In this document: piece by piece, positions 50,983 to 59,081 of the stretch | Position numbering within the stretch: position 1 is the stretch's first letter | How the letters are laid out: every line of letters begins with the position of its first letter | Assembly (NCBI GenBank): GCA_028279215.1 | Contig: JANQOF010000081.1 | Span: forward strand, 1-64,000 | Direction: 5' to 3' | Origin: Pirellulales bacterium | Lineage (GTDB): Bacteria; Planctomycetota; Planctomycetia; Pirellulales; Lacipirellulaceae | Length of the DNA stretch: 64,000 nucleotides | Notes under the pieces: model-generated | What the model was told of the DNA's origin: nothing | Databases searched by the model: none | What the model saw: only the letters and a program-made list of their open reading frames with translations | Program-made: the position numbers and the translations under genes

Positions 50983-52191
50983 ATGCCTGACTTCGCATAC
51001 ATCGCCCGCAATTTAACCGGTCAGCGTGTCGAAGGCACACTGATGGCGGGGAGCGAGCGCGAAGCGCTGGCGCAACTTGCCGGGCGAGACCTCTTTCCGG
51101 TAAAGGTGTCGGCCGACAAGTCCGCAGTTGCGGTCACTGCAGGTCAGGCGATTAAGGTCCCTTCGCGCGTCGTCGCGCCGGTCTACTCGCAGCTCGCGGC
51201 GCTACTGAGAAGCGGCGTACCGCTGTTGCGGTCGCTACAGGTGATCTCCGAGCAGACGTCGCAGTCTAAGCTTCGAGCTGTACTGGAAGACGTGCGTAGC
51301 CGCGTGGAAGACGGTACGACGCTGGCTGATGCCATGGCACACAATCCCAAAGCGTTCGATGAACTGTCGGTGAGCATTGTGCGAGCTGGCGGAGAGGGCG
51401 GATTCTTGGAAGATGCGCTCGAACGAGTTGCCGCGTTCACCGAACAACAGGGCGAACTTCAAAGCCGCGTGATGGGCGCACTTGCTTACCCTATGATGCT
51501 GATGGTGATTGGTTCGGCGATCGTCACAGGATTGATGATCTTCGTTGTACCGAACTTCAAGGAACTGTTCGCCAATCTCGAAGCGCAGGGCGAATTGCCG
51601 ATGGTCACCACCGGCCTGCTGGCGTTTAGTGGGATGCTGCAGCAATACGGCATCTTCCTGGCTGTCGGTTTGATTGGACTGTTGTTCTTCATGCAGCGGT
51701 ATTTCAAAACGCCAGAAGGCCGTCGCGAACTCGATCGATTTCGACTCAAGGTACCCATGGCCGGGGACATCTATCTGAGCCTCGCAGTGGCTCGATTTTG
51801 CCGAGTACTGGGAACACTACTTCACGGTGGCGTGCCTATCGTCCGCTCGCTAGAAATTTCCGCCGACTCGACCGGTAATCGGGTGTTGAAGGAAGCGGTC
51901 GAAAGTGCATCCGAGAACATCTCCGCCGGCGAGAGCCTCGCTGAGCCGCTCGGAGAAAGTGGGCACTTTCCGAAGAACGTGGTGGAGATGATCGCCGTCG
52001 CCGAGCAGTCAAACAGCCTCGAGACCGTGCTGACGCAAATAGCCGACTCGTTGGAACGGCAAACTTGGCGAAAGCTGGATCTCGCCGTCCGGCTGCTCGA
52101 ACCGCTATTATTGGTAGTGCTAGCGATTATCGTGTTGATCGTGGTCATGGCCTTGTTACTACCGGTCATTAAAATGGGTAGTACCGTCTAG
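50983..52191 (+). CDS. gspF: Type II secretion inner-membrane protein GspF
   Basis: A 402-aa polytopic platform protein. The N-terminus MPDFAYIARNLTGQRVEGTLMAGSEREALAQLAGRDLFPVKV is the usual small domain. Two T2SSF domains follow, each starting with VYSQLAALLRSGVPLLRSLQVISEQ and ARFCRVLGTLLHGGVPIVRSLEISAD. The three hydrophobic helices are about residues 165-190, 220-240 and 370-398. It links the GspE ATPase to pseudopilin assembly. It lies 114 bases downstream of gspE and 112 before gspG. Confidence 0.95.
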   Translation: MPDFAYIARNLTGQRVEGTLMAGSEREALAQLAGRDLFPVKVSADKSAVAVTAGQAIKVPSRVVAPVYSQLAALLRSGVPLLRSLQVISEQTSQSKLRAVLEDVRSRVEDGTTLADAMAHNPKAFDELSVSIVRAGGEGGFLEDALERVAAFTEQQGELQSRVMGALAYPMMLMVIGSAIVTGLMIFVVPNFKELFANLEAQGELPMVTTGLLAFSGMLQQYGIFLAVGLIGLLFFMQRYFKTPEGRRELDRFRLKVPMAGDIYLSLAVARFCRVLGTLLHGGVPIVRSLEISADSTGNRVLKEAVESASENISAGESLAEPLGESGHFPKNVVEMIAVAEQSNSLETVLTQIADSLERQTWRKLDLAVRLLEPLLLVVLAIIVLIVVMALLLPVIKMGSTV

Positions 52192-52303
52192 TATCCAAAT
52201 GCAAATCACTTCGCCGAGCCGCAAGGTTTGGCGTGCAGCTTCCCCCTTCCCTGCTCGCAGTGAGCAGCCCGCCTACGAACGATTGAAAGAGGAGACAGGT
52301 GAG

Positions 52304-52738
52304 ATGTCACGACAACGGAATCTAGCTCGCGCGCGTCGCCAGGGTTTTACGCTGATTGAATTGCTGTTGGTCCTTGCCATTCTGGTGGTATTAGGCTCGA
52401 TGACCGTCGCCTTCTTCGGCGGTACACGAGAGAAGGCCCTGAAGGATGCAGCGCGAGGACAATTGGGAATCTTCGAACGTGCCATCGATCGATTCCACTT
52501 CGACATGCAGCGCTACCCAAACAGCCTTGATGAACTCATCAAAAAACCGTCCGGCGAGGACGCCGAAATGTGGCCCGGCGCCTACCTGAAGGGTAGCGAA
52601 ATAAAGGAAGACCCTTGGCGCAACGCCTACCGGATCGCCGTGCCAGGCAAGAAAAACAGCGAGAGCTACGACATTTGGTCGCTCGGACCCGACGGCCAAG
52701 ATGGTACCGACGACGATATCGGCAACTGGGACAAATGA
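52304..52738 (+). CDS. gspG: Major pseudopilin GspG
   Basis: A 144-aa pseudopilin. The ATG at 52304 (MSRQRNLARARRQGFTLIELLLVL) is chosen over the track start at 52199, since GAGGAGA lies upstream and it gives the short basic leader before the G/FTLIE peptidase cleavage site. After the hydrophobic helix, DAARGQLGIFERAIDRFHFDMQRYPNSLDELI and EDPWRNAYRIAVPGK are standard. The C-terminal LGPDGQDGTDDDIGNW is the calcium-binding loop of GspG. The prepilin peptidase that would process it is not in the window. Confidence 0.94.
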   Translation: MSRQRNLARARRQGFTLIELLLVLAILVVLGSMTVAFFGGTREKALKDAARGQLGIFERAIDRFHFDMQRYPNSLDELIKKPSGEDAEMWPGAYLKGSEIKEDPWRNAYRIAVPGKKNSESYDIWSLGPDGQDGTDDDIGNWDK

Positions 52739-52822
52739 CACTTGGGTATTCCTCTGTGTAATCCGCTGAGCGAATACCCGGGCGGATGCTTGCGGCGTTG
52801 CCTCTTAAGCCCCACCCATCGC

Positions 52823-53380
52823 ATGAATTTTACGCGCCCATTACGAAACGGCTTCACGCTTGTCGAGCTACTATTGGTGCTTGCGCTGCTTGTTGTGATC
52901 GCGGGTTTCACCGTAGCAGCTCTAGATGGGACGTTGCTGCAATCCAAACTGCGAAAAGGGGTCGAGCAGGTTCGCACGGCATGGAGCGAAGCTCGTTTGC
53001 AGTCGGTATCAGGCGGAGAGCGATTGGCGTTCACATGCCTGGTGGGAGGACGCGATTTTCGCCTGACGTCTTGCAACGACCTGATTGTTCCGCAAGGCGG
53101 AAACCAAGCTGCGCCGGCAGCCGTGCAACAATTGCCGGAAGGCGTTGTGTTCCAAAGCGTCGAGGCACGGCCAAGTACCGTGACGGCGAGCGCGGCGCAA
53201 GTGATGCCTACCGCAGCAGGCCAGTGGTCGGCCCCGGTCGTCTTTTGTCCCAACGGCACCTCTTACGACGCGCACGTGGTGCTTGAATCGAGCACTGGTC
53301 GACGAACGCAACTCGCGCTGCGAGGACTGACATGCACCGCCGAATCGTCGGACGTCACCAACCTGAGCGAGAGGCGGTGA
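52823..53380 (+). CDS. gspH: Minor pseudopilin GspH-like
   Basis: A 185-aa pseudopilin. The ATG at 52823 (MNFTRPLRNGFTLVELLLVLALLVVIAGFTV) is chosen over the track start at 52742, which adds 27 residues ahead of the leader. The G/FTLVE cleavage site and long helix are clear. The body (LRKGVEQVRTAWSEARLQSVSGGERLAFTCLVGGRDFRL) fits the GspH beta-sandwich. Assignment to H rather than another minor pseudopilin rests on order and length. Its stop TGA overlaps the ATG of gspI by one base. Confidence 0.82.
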   Translation: MNFTRPLRNGFTLVELLLVLALLVVIAGFTVAALDGTLLQSKLRKGVEQVRTAWSEARLQSVSGGERLAFTCLVGGRDFRLTSCNDLIVPQGGNQAAPAAVQQLPEGVVFQSVEARPSTVTASAAQVMPTAAGQWSAPVVFCPNGTSYDAHVVLESSTGRRTQLALRGLTCTAESSDVTNLSERR

Positions 53381-53811
53381 TGTTGACAACAGAACAACCC
53401 TACTTCGATCGCCGACCAAGCGGCTTCACCTTGCTGGAGGTGATTCTCGCAATCGCTATCTTGGCGCTGTCGTTGGCGGCAATCGGCGAGGTGGTTCGCT
53501 CGGCGTTTGGCAACGCTTCGGACGCTGCTGATGGGCTGGAAGCCCGTATCGTGGCCGAAAATGTGCTTGACCAGATCAAGTGTGGGGAGATCGAGATAGC
53601 GGACTCCGGCCCTACCCAAATGAACCAGAACGAAGCGTTTAGCGATTGGGCCGTCCAGTTGTTGGTGGAGCCGACAGCGGTAGAAGAATTGGTGCAGGTG
53701 CGTGTGTTGGTCGGACGAACGCTCGATCCCAATGAACGGCCAGCGTGCGAGCTAGTCCGCTGGTTCCAAAACCCTGATTCCGTCGTCGCTGCCTCCGCGA
53801 CATCCTCGTAG
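53380..53811 (+). CDS. gspI: Minor pseudopilin GspI-like
   Basis: A 143-aa pseudopilin. The ATG at 53380 overlaps the gspH stop (TGATG) and gives MLTTEQPYFDRRPSGFTLLEVILAIAILALSLAAIGEV; the track start at 53332 would read 16 more residues inside gspH. The FTLLEVILAIAILALSLAA segment with LLEV is typical of GspI. The body includes ARIVAENVLDQIKCGEIE, close to the family phrase A.n.l..l. Function is at the tip complex with J and K. Confidence 0.82.
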   Translation: MLTTEQPYFDRRPSGFTLLEVILAIAILALSLAAIGEVVRSAFGNASDAADGLEARIVAENVLDQIKCGEIEIADSGPTQMNQNEAFSDWAVQLLVEPTAVEELVQVRVLVGRTLDPNERPACELVRWFQNPDSVVAASATSS

Positions 53812-53822
53812 ATTCACGCCTA

Positions 53823-54803
53823 ATGCCATCGTTCCACAGTAATCGCCGCGGGTTTACGCTCATCGAGCTGATACTGGCGCTAGGTCTCTCGGTAGTGCTC
53901 ATGGCCTTGTTAGCGTCGGCGTTAGGGCTGGGCGTAACGCGAGCGGTGGGCAGTCGCGAAAAGGTTGAGCGGGCGCGACTCATCGATGGCATCGTGTCAC
54001 TGGTGCGCGGCGACGTCCATCGGGCGGTCATTTACGACCCTCAGGATACATCGGCGGCGATGGAGCTTGCCGAAGCGAGTGCAGGCTTCAACGTCGACTC
54101 AATAGACGAAATCTCATCCAGCACCGGCGGTAGTCCGCCGGAGGGAGGCTCGGAAAGCGGCGGAGGCTACTCGGCGACAGCTGATAGCGAATCTACCAAT
54201 ATCTCGCTTCGTCGTCCCCTAGGCGTCTACGGAACGATCGAGGAACTTCAGATCGACGTACTGCGAGAACACTCGCAGTTCGAAGTCGATGCAACCGGCG
54301 CGGTTGTCGCGCCAACGGCAACCTCGGGAATTACGACCGTGCGATACGCATTTGGACAAGGCACCGATTCGCTTGGTGAATTGTCGACGCAACGCGAAGG
54401 GCAACTTTCCAGTGGTTTGACTCGGCAAGAAGTCAATCGCGATCTGTTGAACTGGGGCACCCAAACTGGTAACGCCGCCGCAGTGGCTGGAGTTCCGCAG
54501 GTGGTGGCCCCAGAAGTCTTGCGTGCCGAGTTTCGCTACTTCGACGGTGTCGAACTACTCGAAACCTGGGACAGCCAGTTGCTCGAAGGTCAAATGCCGC
54601 AAGCCATTGAAATGCGGCTTTGGCTCGTCGAAAAGCGAGCCGAGGATGGCCCTCGAGTCGCCAAAGCCAGGTCGCTTCCGTACGTGGTGACAATTGCACT
54701 GCCAGGGACATGGAATGCAACGGACGCCGACGTGGTTGGCACTACCACCTCCGACGACTCGACTTCTAGCGACTCATCCTCCTCCAATGGGGCAAATCGA
54801 TGA
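53823..54803 (+). CDS. gspJ: Minor pseudopilin GspJ-like
   Basis: A 326-aa pseudopilin, starting MPSFHSNRRGFTLIELILALGLSVVLMALLASAL with the FTLIE cleavage site. It is longer than usual GspJ (about 200 aa) owing to a low-complexity insertion (SSTGGSPPEGGSESGGGYSA) around residue 100 and a Ser/Asp-rich tail (TTSDDSTSSDSSSSNG). The late part YFDGVELLETWDSQLLEGQMPQAIEMRLWL matches the GspJ fold end. It lies 11 bases after gspI and overlaps gspK by four bases. Confidence 0.82.
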   Translation: MPSFHSNRRGFTLIELILALGLSVVLMALLASALGLGVTRAVGSREKVERARLIDGIVSLVRGDVHRAVIYDPQDTSAAMELAEASAGFNVDSIDEISSSTGGSPPEGGSESGGGYSATADSESTNISLRRPLGVYGTIEELQIDVLREHSQFEVDATGAVVAPTATSGITTVRYAFGQGTDSLGELSTQREGQLSSGLTRQEVNRDLLNWGTQTGNAAAVAGVPQVVAPEVLRAEFRYFDGVELLETWDSQLLEGQMPQAIEMRLWLVEKRAEDGPRVAKARSLPYVVTIALPGTWNATDADVVGTTTSDDSTSSDSSSSNGANR

Positions 54804-56410
54804 GGCGCGGCGACACATCGATGAAGCGTTCGGCGCAGGGCAGCGTTCTTCTGACGGTGCTCATTGTGGTGGTGATGCTTACCATCACTTGCGTCGCGTA
54901 CTACGATTGGTCGTTCGCCGAGTACAAATCGGCAGGCATCGGCCAGCGGCAATTACAAGCAAATCTGGCTGCCGAGTCGGGCATCGAGTACCTTCGCTAT
55001 CTGCTCTCTCTCGACGAGTCTTACCTGGCCACCGAAGGCGGCCTGACGAACAATGCGATGGGCATGCAGGCGGTGTTGCCGGACATGGAGGGCCAAGTCC
55101 CTACCCAAGCGGCGCTGCGGTGCCGATTCTCGGTCGTTTCGCCGGCGGTCGACACCTACGGTGAGTTTACCGGCTTGCGGTATGGTCTGGAGGACGAATC
55201 TGCGCGGTTGAACCTCAACACCATCCTGGTGGCCGACGCCCGCGATCCCGAGGCGGGAATCGGCCGGATGTTGTTGATGTCCCTGCCCGGCATGACCGAA
55301 TCGATGGCAGATGCCATTCTCGACTGGATCGACGAAGATGAAGAGCCACGCGAGTTAGGTGCCGAGCGAGAGCACTATTCCAGCCTCAGCCCGCCTTACG
55401 AACCGCAAAATGGTCCGTTGGAGAGCATCGACCAGTTGCTGTTGGTACGCGACGTGACTCCGGAACTGCTCTACGGATTCGACCGAAACAAGAACTTCCA
55501 AATCGACGCGACCGAAGCACAACTCTACGCGGTAAATGACGTCGACAACAGCACAGGCAGCATGAACCGTGGGTGGGCTGCGTATCTTACATTGCGCAGC
55601 GCTGAGAAGAACCTGCGATCCGACGGAACGCCAAAAATCGACATTAACTCCGATGACCTTGAAGCTTTGCACGAAGAGCTGAGCGAAGTGCTCGACGAAG
55701 AACAAGCGAGCTTCATCATTGCCTATCGCCAAGGGGGGCCGTACGACGAAGACAACAACGAAGGCCCATCCGCAAGTCCCGACGAAGAGACAAAGGGCGC
55801 CGCGTCGGTTAATTTTGACTACGAACAAGGCGGATCGGTGCCGATCAACTCCATACTCGATGTGATTGGCGTTCAATCGAGGGTAGTAGAGAAAGGACAG
55901 ACCCAGCGGACGATCGTTGATATTGCGTTCCCAGACGACCCCGGTTCCATGGGCAGCTACCTACCGTTGCTGATGGAGAACTGCACTGCGGGCGGTCAAG
56001 ATGTCATTCCCGGGCGGCTGAACATCAATCAAGCTCCCCGCGTACTTCTGGCGGGAATTAGTACCGCCATGCCGGATGCCTTGCCGCCCCAAGCGGTCGA
56101 GCAGATTCTGGCCAATCGATCGTTCGAGCCAGCAATCGATCGCCCCGAGCAACTCTATGAGACTTGGCTGCTCACCCAAGGCGTAGTTTCGCTTGAGGAG
56201 ATGAAGCTATTGATGCCATTAGTCACCGCTGGTGGCGACATCTTCCGAGCCCAGGTCGTCGGCTACTACGAGGCAGACGGCCCCTGTACGCGACTTGAGG
56301 CGGTAGTGGACAACACCGGTGGTACTCCACAGATCACGACGATTCGCGACTTCTCTCCGCTGGGGGCCGGGTTCACTGTCCAACAGTTGGGCTACACGGC
56401 TGATCAATAA
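54800..56410 (+). CDS. gspK: Minor pseudopilin GspK
   Basis: A 536-aa tip pseudopilin. It starts at the ATGA overlap (54800) or at the second Met (54821, MKRSAQGSVLLTVLIVVVMLTI). The leader lacks the usual Glu at +5, as is normal for GspK. ANLAAESGIEYLRYLLS, YGLEDESARLNLNTI, LLMSLPGMTESMADAILDWIDEDEEPRELGAE and GPLESIDQLLLVRDVTPELLYG are the GspK helical-domain marks. It is longer than typical (about 330 aa): a second block from about residue 230 to 520 repeats the helix-hairpin-helix theme (RLNINQAPRVLLAGI). It should cap the pseudopilus with I and J. Confidence 0.85.
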   Translation: MRRGDTSMKRSAQGSVLLTVLIVVVMLTITCVAYYDWSFAEYKSAGIGQRQLQANLAAESGIEYLRYLLSLDESYLATEGGLTNNAMGMQAVLPDMEGQVPTQAALRCRFSVVSPAVDTYGEFTGLRYGLEDESARLNLNTILVADARDPEAGIGRMLLMSLPGMTESMADAILDWIDEDEEPRELGAEREHYSSLSPPYEPQNGPLESIDQLLLVRDVTPELLYGFDRNKNFQIDATEAQLYAVNDVDNSTGSMNRGWAAYLTLRSAEKNLRSDGTPKIDINSDDLEALHEELSEVLDEEQASFIIAYRQGGPYDEDNNEGPSASPDEETKGAASVNFDYEQGGSVPINSILDVIGVQSRVVEKGQTQRTIVDIAFPDDPGSMGSYLPLLMENCTAGGQDVIPGRLNINQAPRVLLAGISTAMPDALPPQAVEQILANRSFEPAIDRPEQLYETWLLTQGVVSLEEMKLLMPLVTAGGDIFRAQVVGYYEADGPCTRLEAVVDNTGGTPQITTIRDFSPLGAGFTVQQLGYTADQ

Positions 56411-56449
56411 GACTCGCAGCGCACGCGCACGCTGCATAGAATAGACTCC

Positions 56450-57922
56450 ATGGCCGACTTACTGCTCATTGACTGGGACGACCACGAAGCGCGACTCTTG
56501 ACGGGTAGCACGAGCGGTGGCGGGCTGCGTGTCGAGAAGGCGCTCGCCGCTCCGGTCGAAGGCGATGCCTCGCCAAACACGATTGCCGCAGCGCTGAGGC
56601 CAATTCTCGCCAATCTGTCGCATGGCAAGCGCAACGTGGTGCTGGTGCTGGGAGGTCGTGACGTTCAAAGTCGTTTGCTCCGCGTGCCGCCCGTGCCAAC
56701 CGACGAATTGCCCGATCTGGTTCGCCTTCGAGCAAGCACCGAGTTTCCGATTGCCGACGACGCGGCCGCCATCGACTTCTTGCCAATCGACGAGCAGGCT
56801 GGTCAGCCGATCACCGTGTTTGCCGCCAGGATGACCGCCAAGACGATAGCTGCGGCGCGGGAGGTTTGCAACAAACTCCACGTTTCTCCTGACTCTATCA
56901 CTATGCGAGGGTGTGGCGTTGCGATACTCGCCGCGGCACACAACAGGCCAGCGAATGTGGGAGTAGGACTACTCATTGTGCGTCGTGGCACTGAGCTCGA
57001 TTTGGTTGGCACGCTCAACGACCGGCTCGCGTTGGTACGTTCGGTGTCGCTCGCAAGCGACTCTAATGCCGACTCGCTTGGACCAGCAGCAGCGCGAGAG
57101 ATCCGTCGCACGTTGGCCGCCATCACGAGCGAACTGGTGGCGAGTCACGTCGACTCAACTACCTGGGTCGTGGGCGACGAGACCGACAAACAACTGGCTG
57201 ACTATTGCAGTCGAGGGCTGCCGCGTCAGATTCAGCAGGTAGAGTATGCGGATCTCGTATCCAGTGACGTCGCGTGGCCCGACGGCGCCGTCGCATTCGC
57301 CGGCATGAACGGAATGGGTTTGGCGCTGGCAAAGCGTAAGCTGCCCATCGACTTCTTGTCGCCTCGCAAACCTGCCGAAAAACCGACGCCTGTAAGGGCG
57401 TATGCACTTGCAGCAGCATTGGCGGCGCTCGTGTTTCTCGGTGGAGGTTGGCTGTCTTACAGCAAGGTTGCTTCGCTGGAGCGGGCCGCCGCCGCGGACA
57501 TCGAAGAGCGACAAGTTGTGGACAGTGATGTCGAGAAGTTAGCGGACGAGGTGAGAAACTCCCGGGATGTCGAGCAATGGTTGGCGACCGATGTGAACTG
57601 GCTTGATGAAATCGATCGCATCGCCACGACGCTACGCCCCGAGCCTCTAGACAATCATGACGAGTTTCAACCCGATCGCGATGTGGTGCTATCGTTGTTG
57701 TCTGCCAAGAAGGCGGCGGCCAAACGGGGCGTTGGCGGCACCATCGAACTCGATGGTGGAGTCCGCGACGAAGACGTACTTGAGAACCTCGAGAACCAGC
57801 TGCGCGGCCCAGGCCGGCAGGTCAACCCGAAAACGTTGATCAAGGACTCCGAAGAAGCGCCTTACATCTGGGCGTTCCGCGCTGAAGTCGTCGTCACTCC
57901 AGACTTGGAGGGCCGACAATGA
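56450..57922 (+). CDS. gspL: GspL/PilM-PilN-like inner-membrane protein
   Basis: A 490-aa protein with an actin-like cytoplasmic half and one transmembrane helix. The N-terminal 300 residues include VVLVLGGRDVQSRLLRVPPVPTDELPDLVRLRASTEFPI, the PilM/GspL-type fold. The helix is ALAAALAALVFLGGGWLSY (about residue 320-340). A coiled, PilN-like periplasmic part follows (LERAAAADIEERQVVDSDVEKLADEV). It should link GspE to the periplasmic side. The symbol rests on position and fold, as GspL sequences diverge. It overlaps the next gene by four bases (ATGA). Confidence 0.75.
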   Translation: MADLLLIDWDDHEARLLTGSTSGGGLRVEKALAAPVEGDASPNTIAAALRPILANLSHGKRNVVLVLGGRDVQSRLLRVPPVPTDELPDLVRLRASTEFPIADDAAAIDFLPIDEQAGQPITVFAARMTAKTIAAAREVCNKLHVSPDSITMRGCGVAILAAAHNRPANVGVGLLIVRRGTELDLVGTLNDRLALVRSVSLASDSNADSLGPAAAREIRRTLAAITSELVASHVDSTTWVVGDETDKQLADYCSRGLPRQIQQVEYADLVSSDVAWPDGAVAFAGMNGMGLALAKRKLPIDFLSPRKPAEKPTPVRAYALAAALAALVFLGGGWLSYSKVASLERAAAADIEERQVVDSDVEKLADEVRNSRDVEQWLATDVNWLDEIDRIATTLRPEPLDNHDEFQPDRDVVLSLLSAKKAAAKRGVGGTIELDGGVRDEDVLENLENQLRGPGRQVNPKTLIKDSEEAPYIWAFRAEVVVTPDLEGRQ

Positions 57923-58872
57923 GCGATCGCGAAAAGATGCTCGCCACAGTGGTGGGCCTGCTGATTGCCTTGTGGGGTGGCAACTGGGCATGGAAGAACT
58001 ACTCGCAATGGCAGCAATCGGCAACCACCAAGCAGATAAACGCGGCCACCGACTTGCAATCGGCGCAGTTCGAGCTATCCAAAGCACGCGCCGCAGTCAA
58101 CAAACTGCGAGCCTGGCGTGAGCAGTCGCTGCCTGCCAGCGTGGCTGTTGCGCAGTCGCAATATCGCGCCTGGCTGGTCGAGCAGTTGCAGGCCGCCGAC
58201 TTGGAGGTCGCCGATGTGAGCCCCCGACCAACCGGGCAGCAAAGCCCGGCGTATCGAGCATTAGGTTACGAGGTGGATGCCTCAGGAAAGCTGGCAGGCG
58301 TCGTGGAGTTTCTTGATACATTCTATCGCAGCGATCAGTTGCACAAGATTAGCTTCCTTCGCTTGGCCCCACAAAATGACGGAAACGAGTTGCGGGTTAC
58401 CTTGAATGTCGAAGCGTTGGTGGTTGGTGGCACCGATCGTACGGACGGTCTGTCCGACGGAGTCGCCGATCGACTGAACCTCGATACCGCCGAACAGTAC
58501 GTGGAGCGGATTTCCAAACGAAACCCCTTTGTGGCCTACACTCCGCGTCCAGCACCAAAGCCGAAGGTGGTCGAGCGGCCCCGTCCTAAACCTACACCGA
58601 AACCTGAGTTCAATCATGCGGAACATGCGCGACTGACGGGCGTCGTGAGCGATGGCGAAGAGTTTCAGGCGTGGGTTACCATTCAAACGTTGGGCGAGCG
58701 CCTTTATCTGCGAACCGGCGACGATGTTGACATCGGACGCTTCAAGGGCACGGTGGTCGACGTGTTCGAGAAAGAACTGTTGGTCGACACCGACGAGGGC
58801 GTGATTTCCGTGCGGGTGGGTGAGAAACTGACCGACGGCAAAAGGCTCACATCTACTCCCGCTGGCAGCTAG
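57919..58872 (+). CDS. GspM/PilO-like protein with C-terminal GspC/PilP-like domain
   Basis: A 317-aa single-pass protein: hydrophobic helix MLATVVGLLIALWGGNWAWK, then a coiled region (QINAATDLQSAQFELSKARAAVNKLRAW) and a PilO/GspM-like ferredoxin fold (LAGVVEFLDTFYRSDQLHKISFLRLAP). A Pro-rich linker (PRPAPKPKVVERPRPKPTPKPE) leads to a C-terminal beta domain, ARLTGVVSDGEEFQAWVTIQTLGERLYLRTGDDVDIGRFKGTVVDVFEKELLV. That last part resembles the secretin-contacting homology region of PilP or GspC. Because no separate gspC is present, this gene may do both jobs; this is inference. Confidence 0.7.
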   Translation: MSDREKMLATVVGLLIALWGGNWAWKNYSQWQQSATTKQINAATDLQSAQFELSKARAAVNKLRAWREQSLPASVAVAQSQYRAWLVEQLQAADLEVADVSPRPTGQQSPAYRALGYEVDASGKLAGVVEFLDTFYRSDQLHKISFLRLAPQNDGNELRVTLNVEALVVGGTDRTDGLSDGVADRLNLDTAEQYVERISKRNPFVAYTPRPAPKPKVVERPRPKPTPKPEFNHAEHARLTGVVSDGEEFQAWVTIQTLGERLYLRTGDDVDIGRFKGTVVDVFEKELLVDTDEGVISVRVGEKLTDGKRLTSTPAGS

Positions 58873-59081
58873 CGTTCTTCTACCAGCCGACGCTTCGGAT
58901 GCCGCGGGAAATCTTATCTGAGTATTCCCTACCGTCGAGCGAAAAAATGCTGGCGTAGATTGTTAAACTTTACCGATTATTCCGGTAGCAACGATTCGAT
59001 AAATCGTAGGGTTGGTGTGCGCGGAGTCGCTGCGCGTGCCAACAGAGTGCAAGTATCTTCGGGACTCGGGCAAATAGGCAC
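58873..59081. other. Intergenic gap before secretin gene
   Basis: About 210 bases, AT-richer than the genes around it. A small dyad ACGATT-CGATA-AATCGT lies at 58992-59008. A separate promoter for gspD is possible but none was picked with confidence. Confidence 0.35.
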
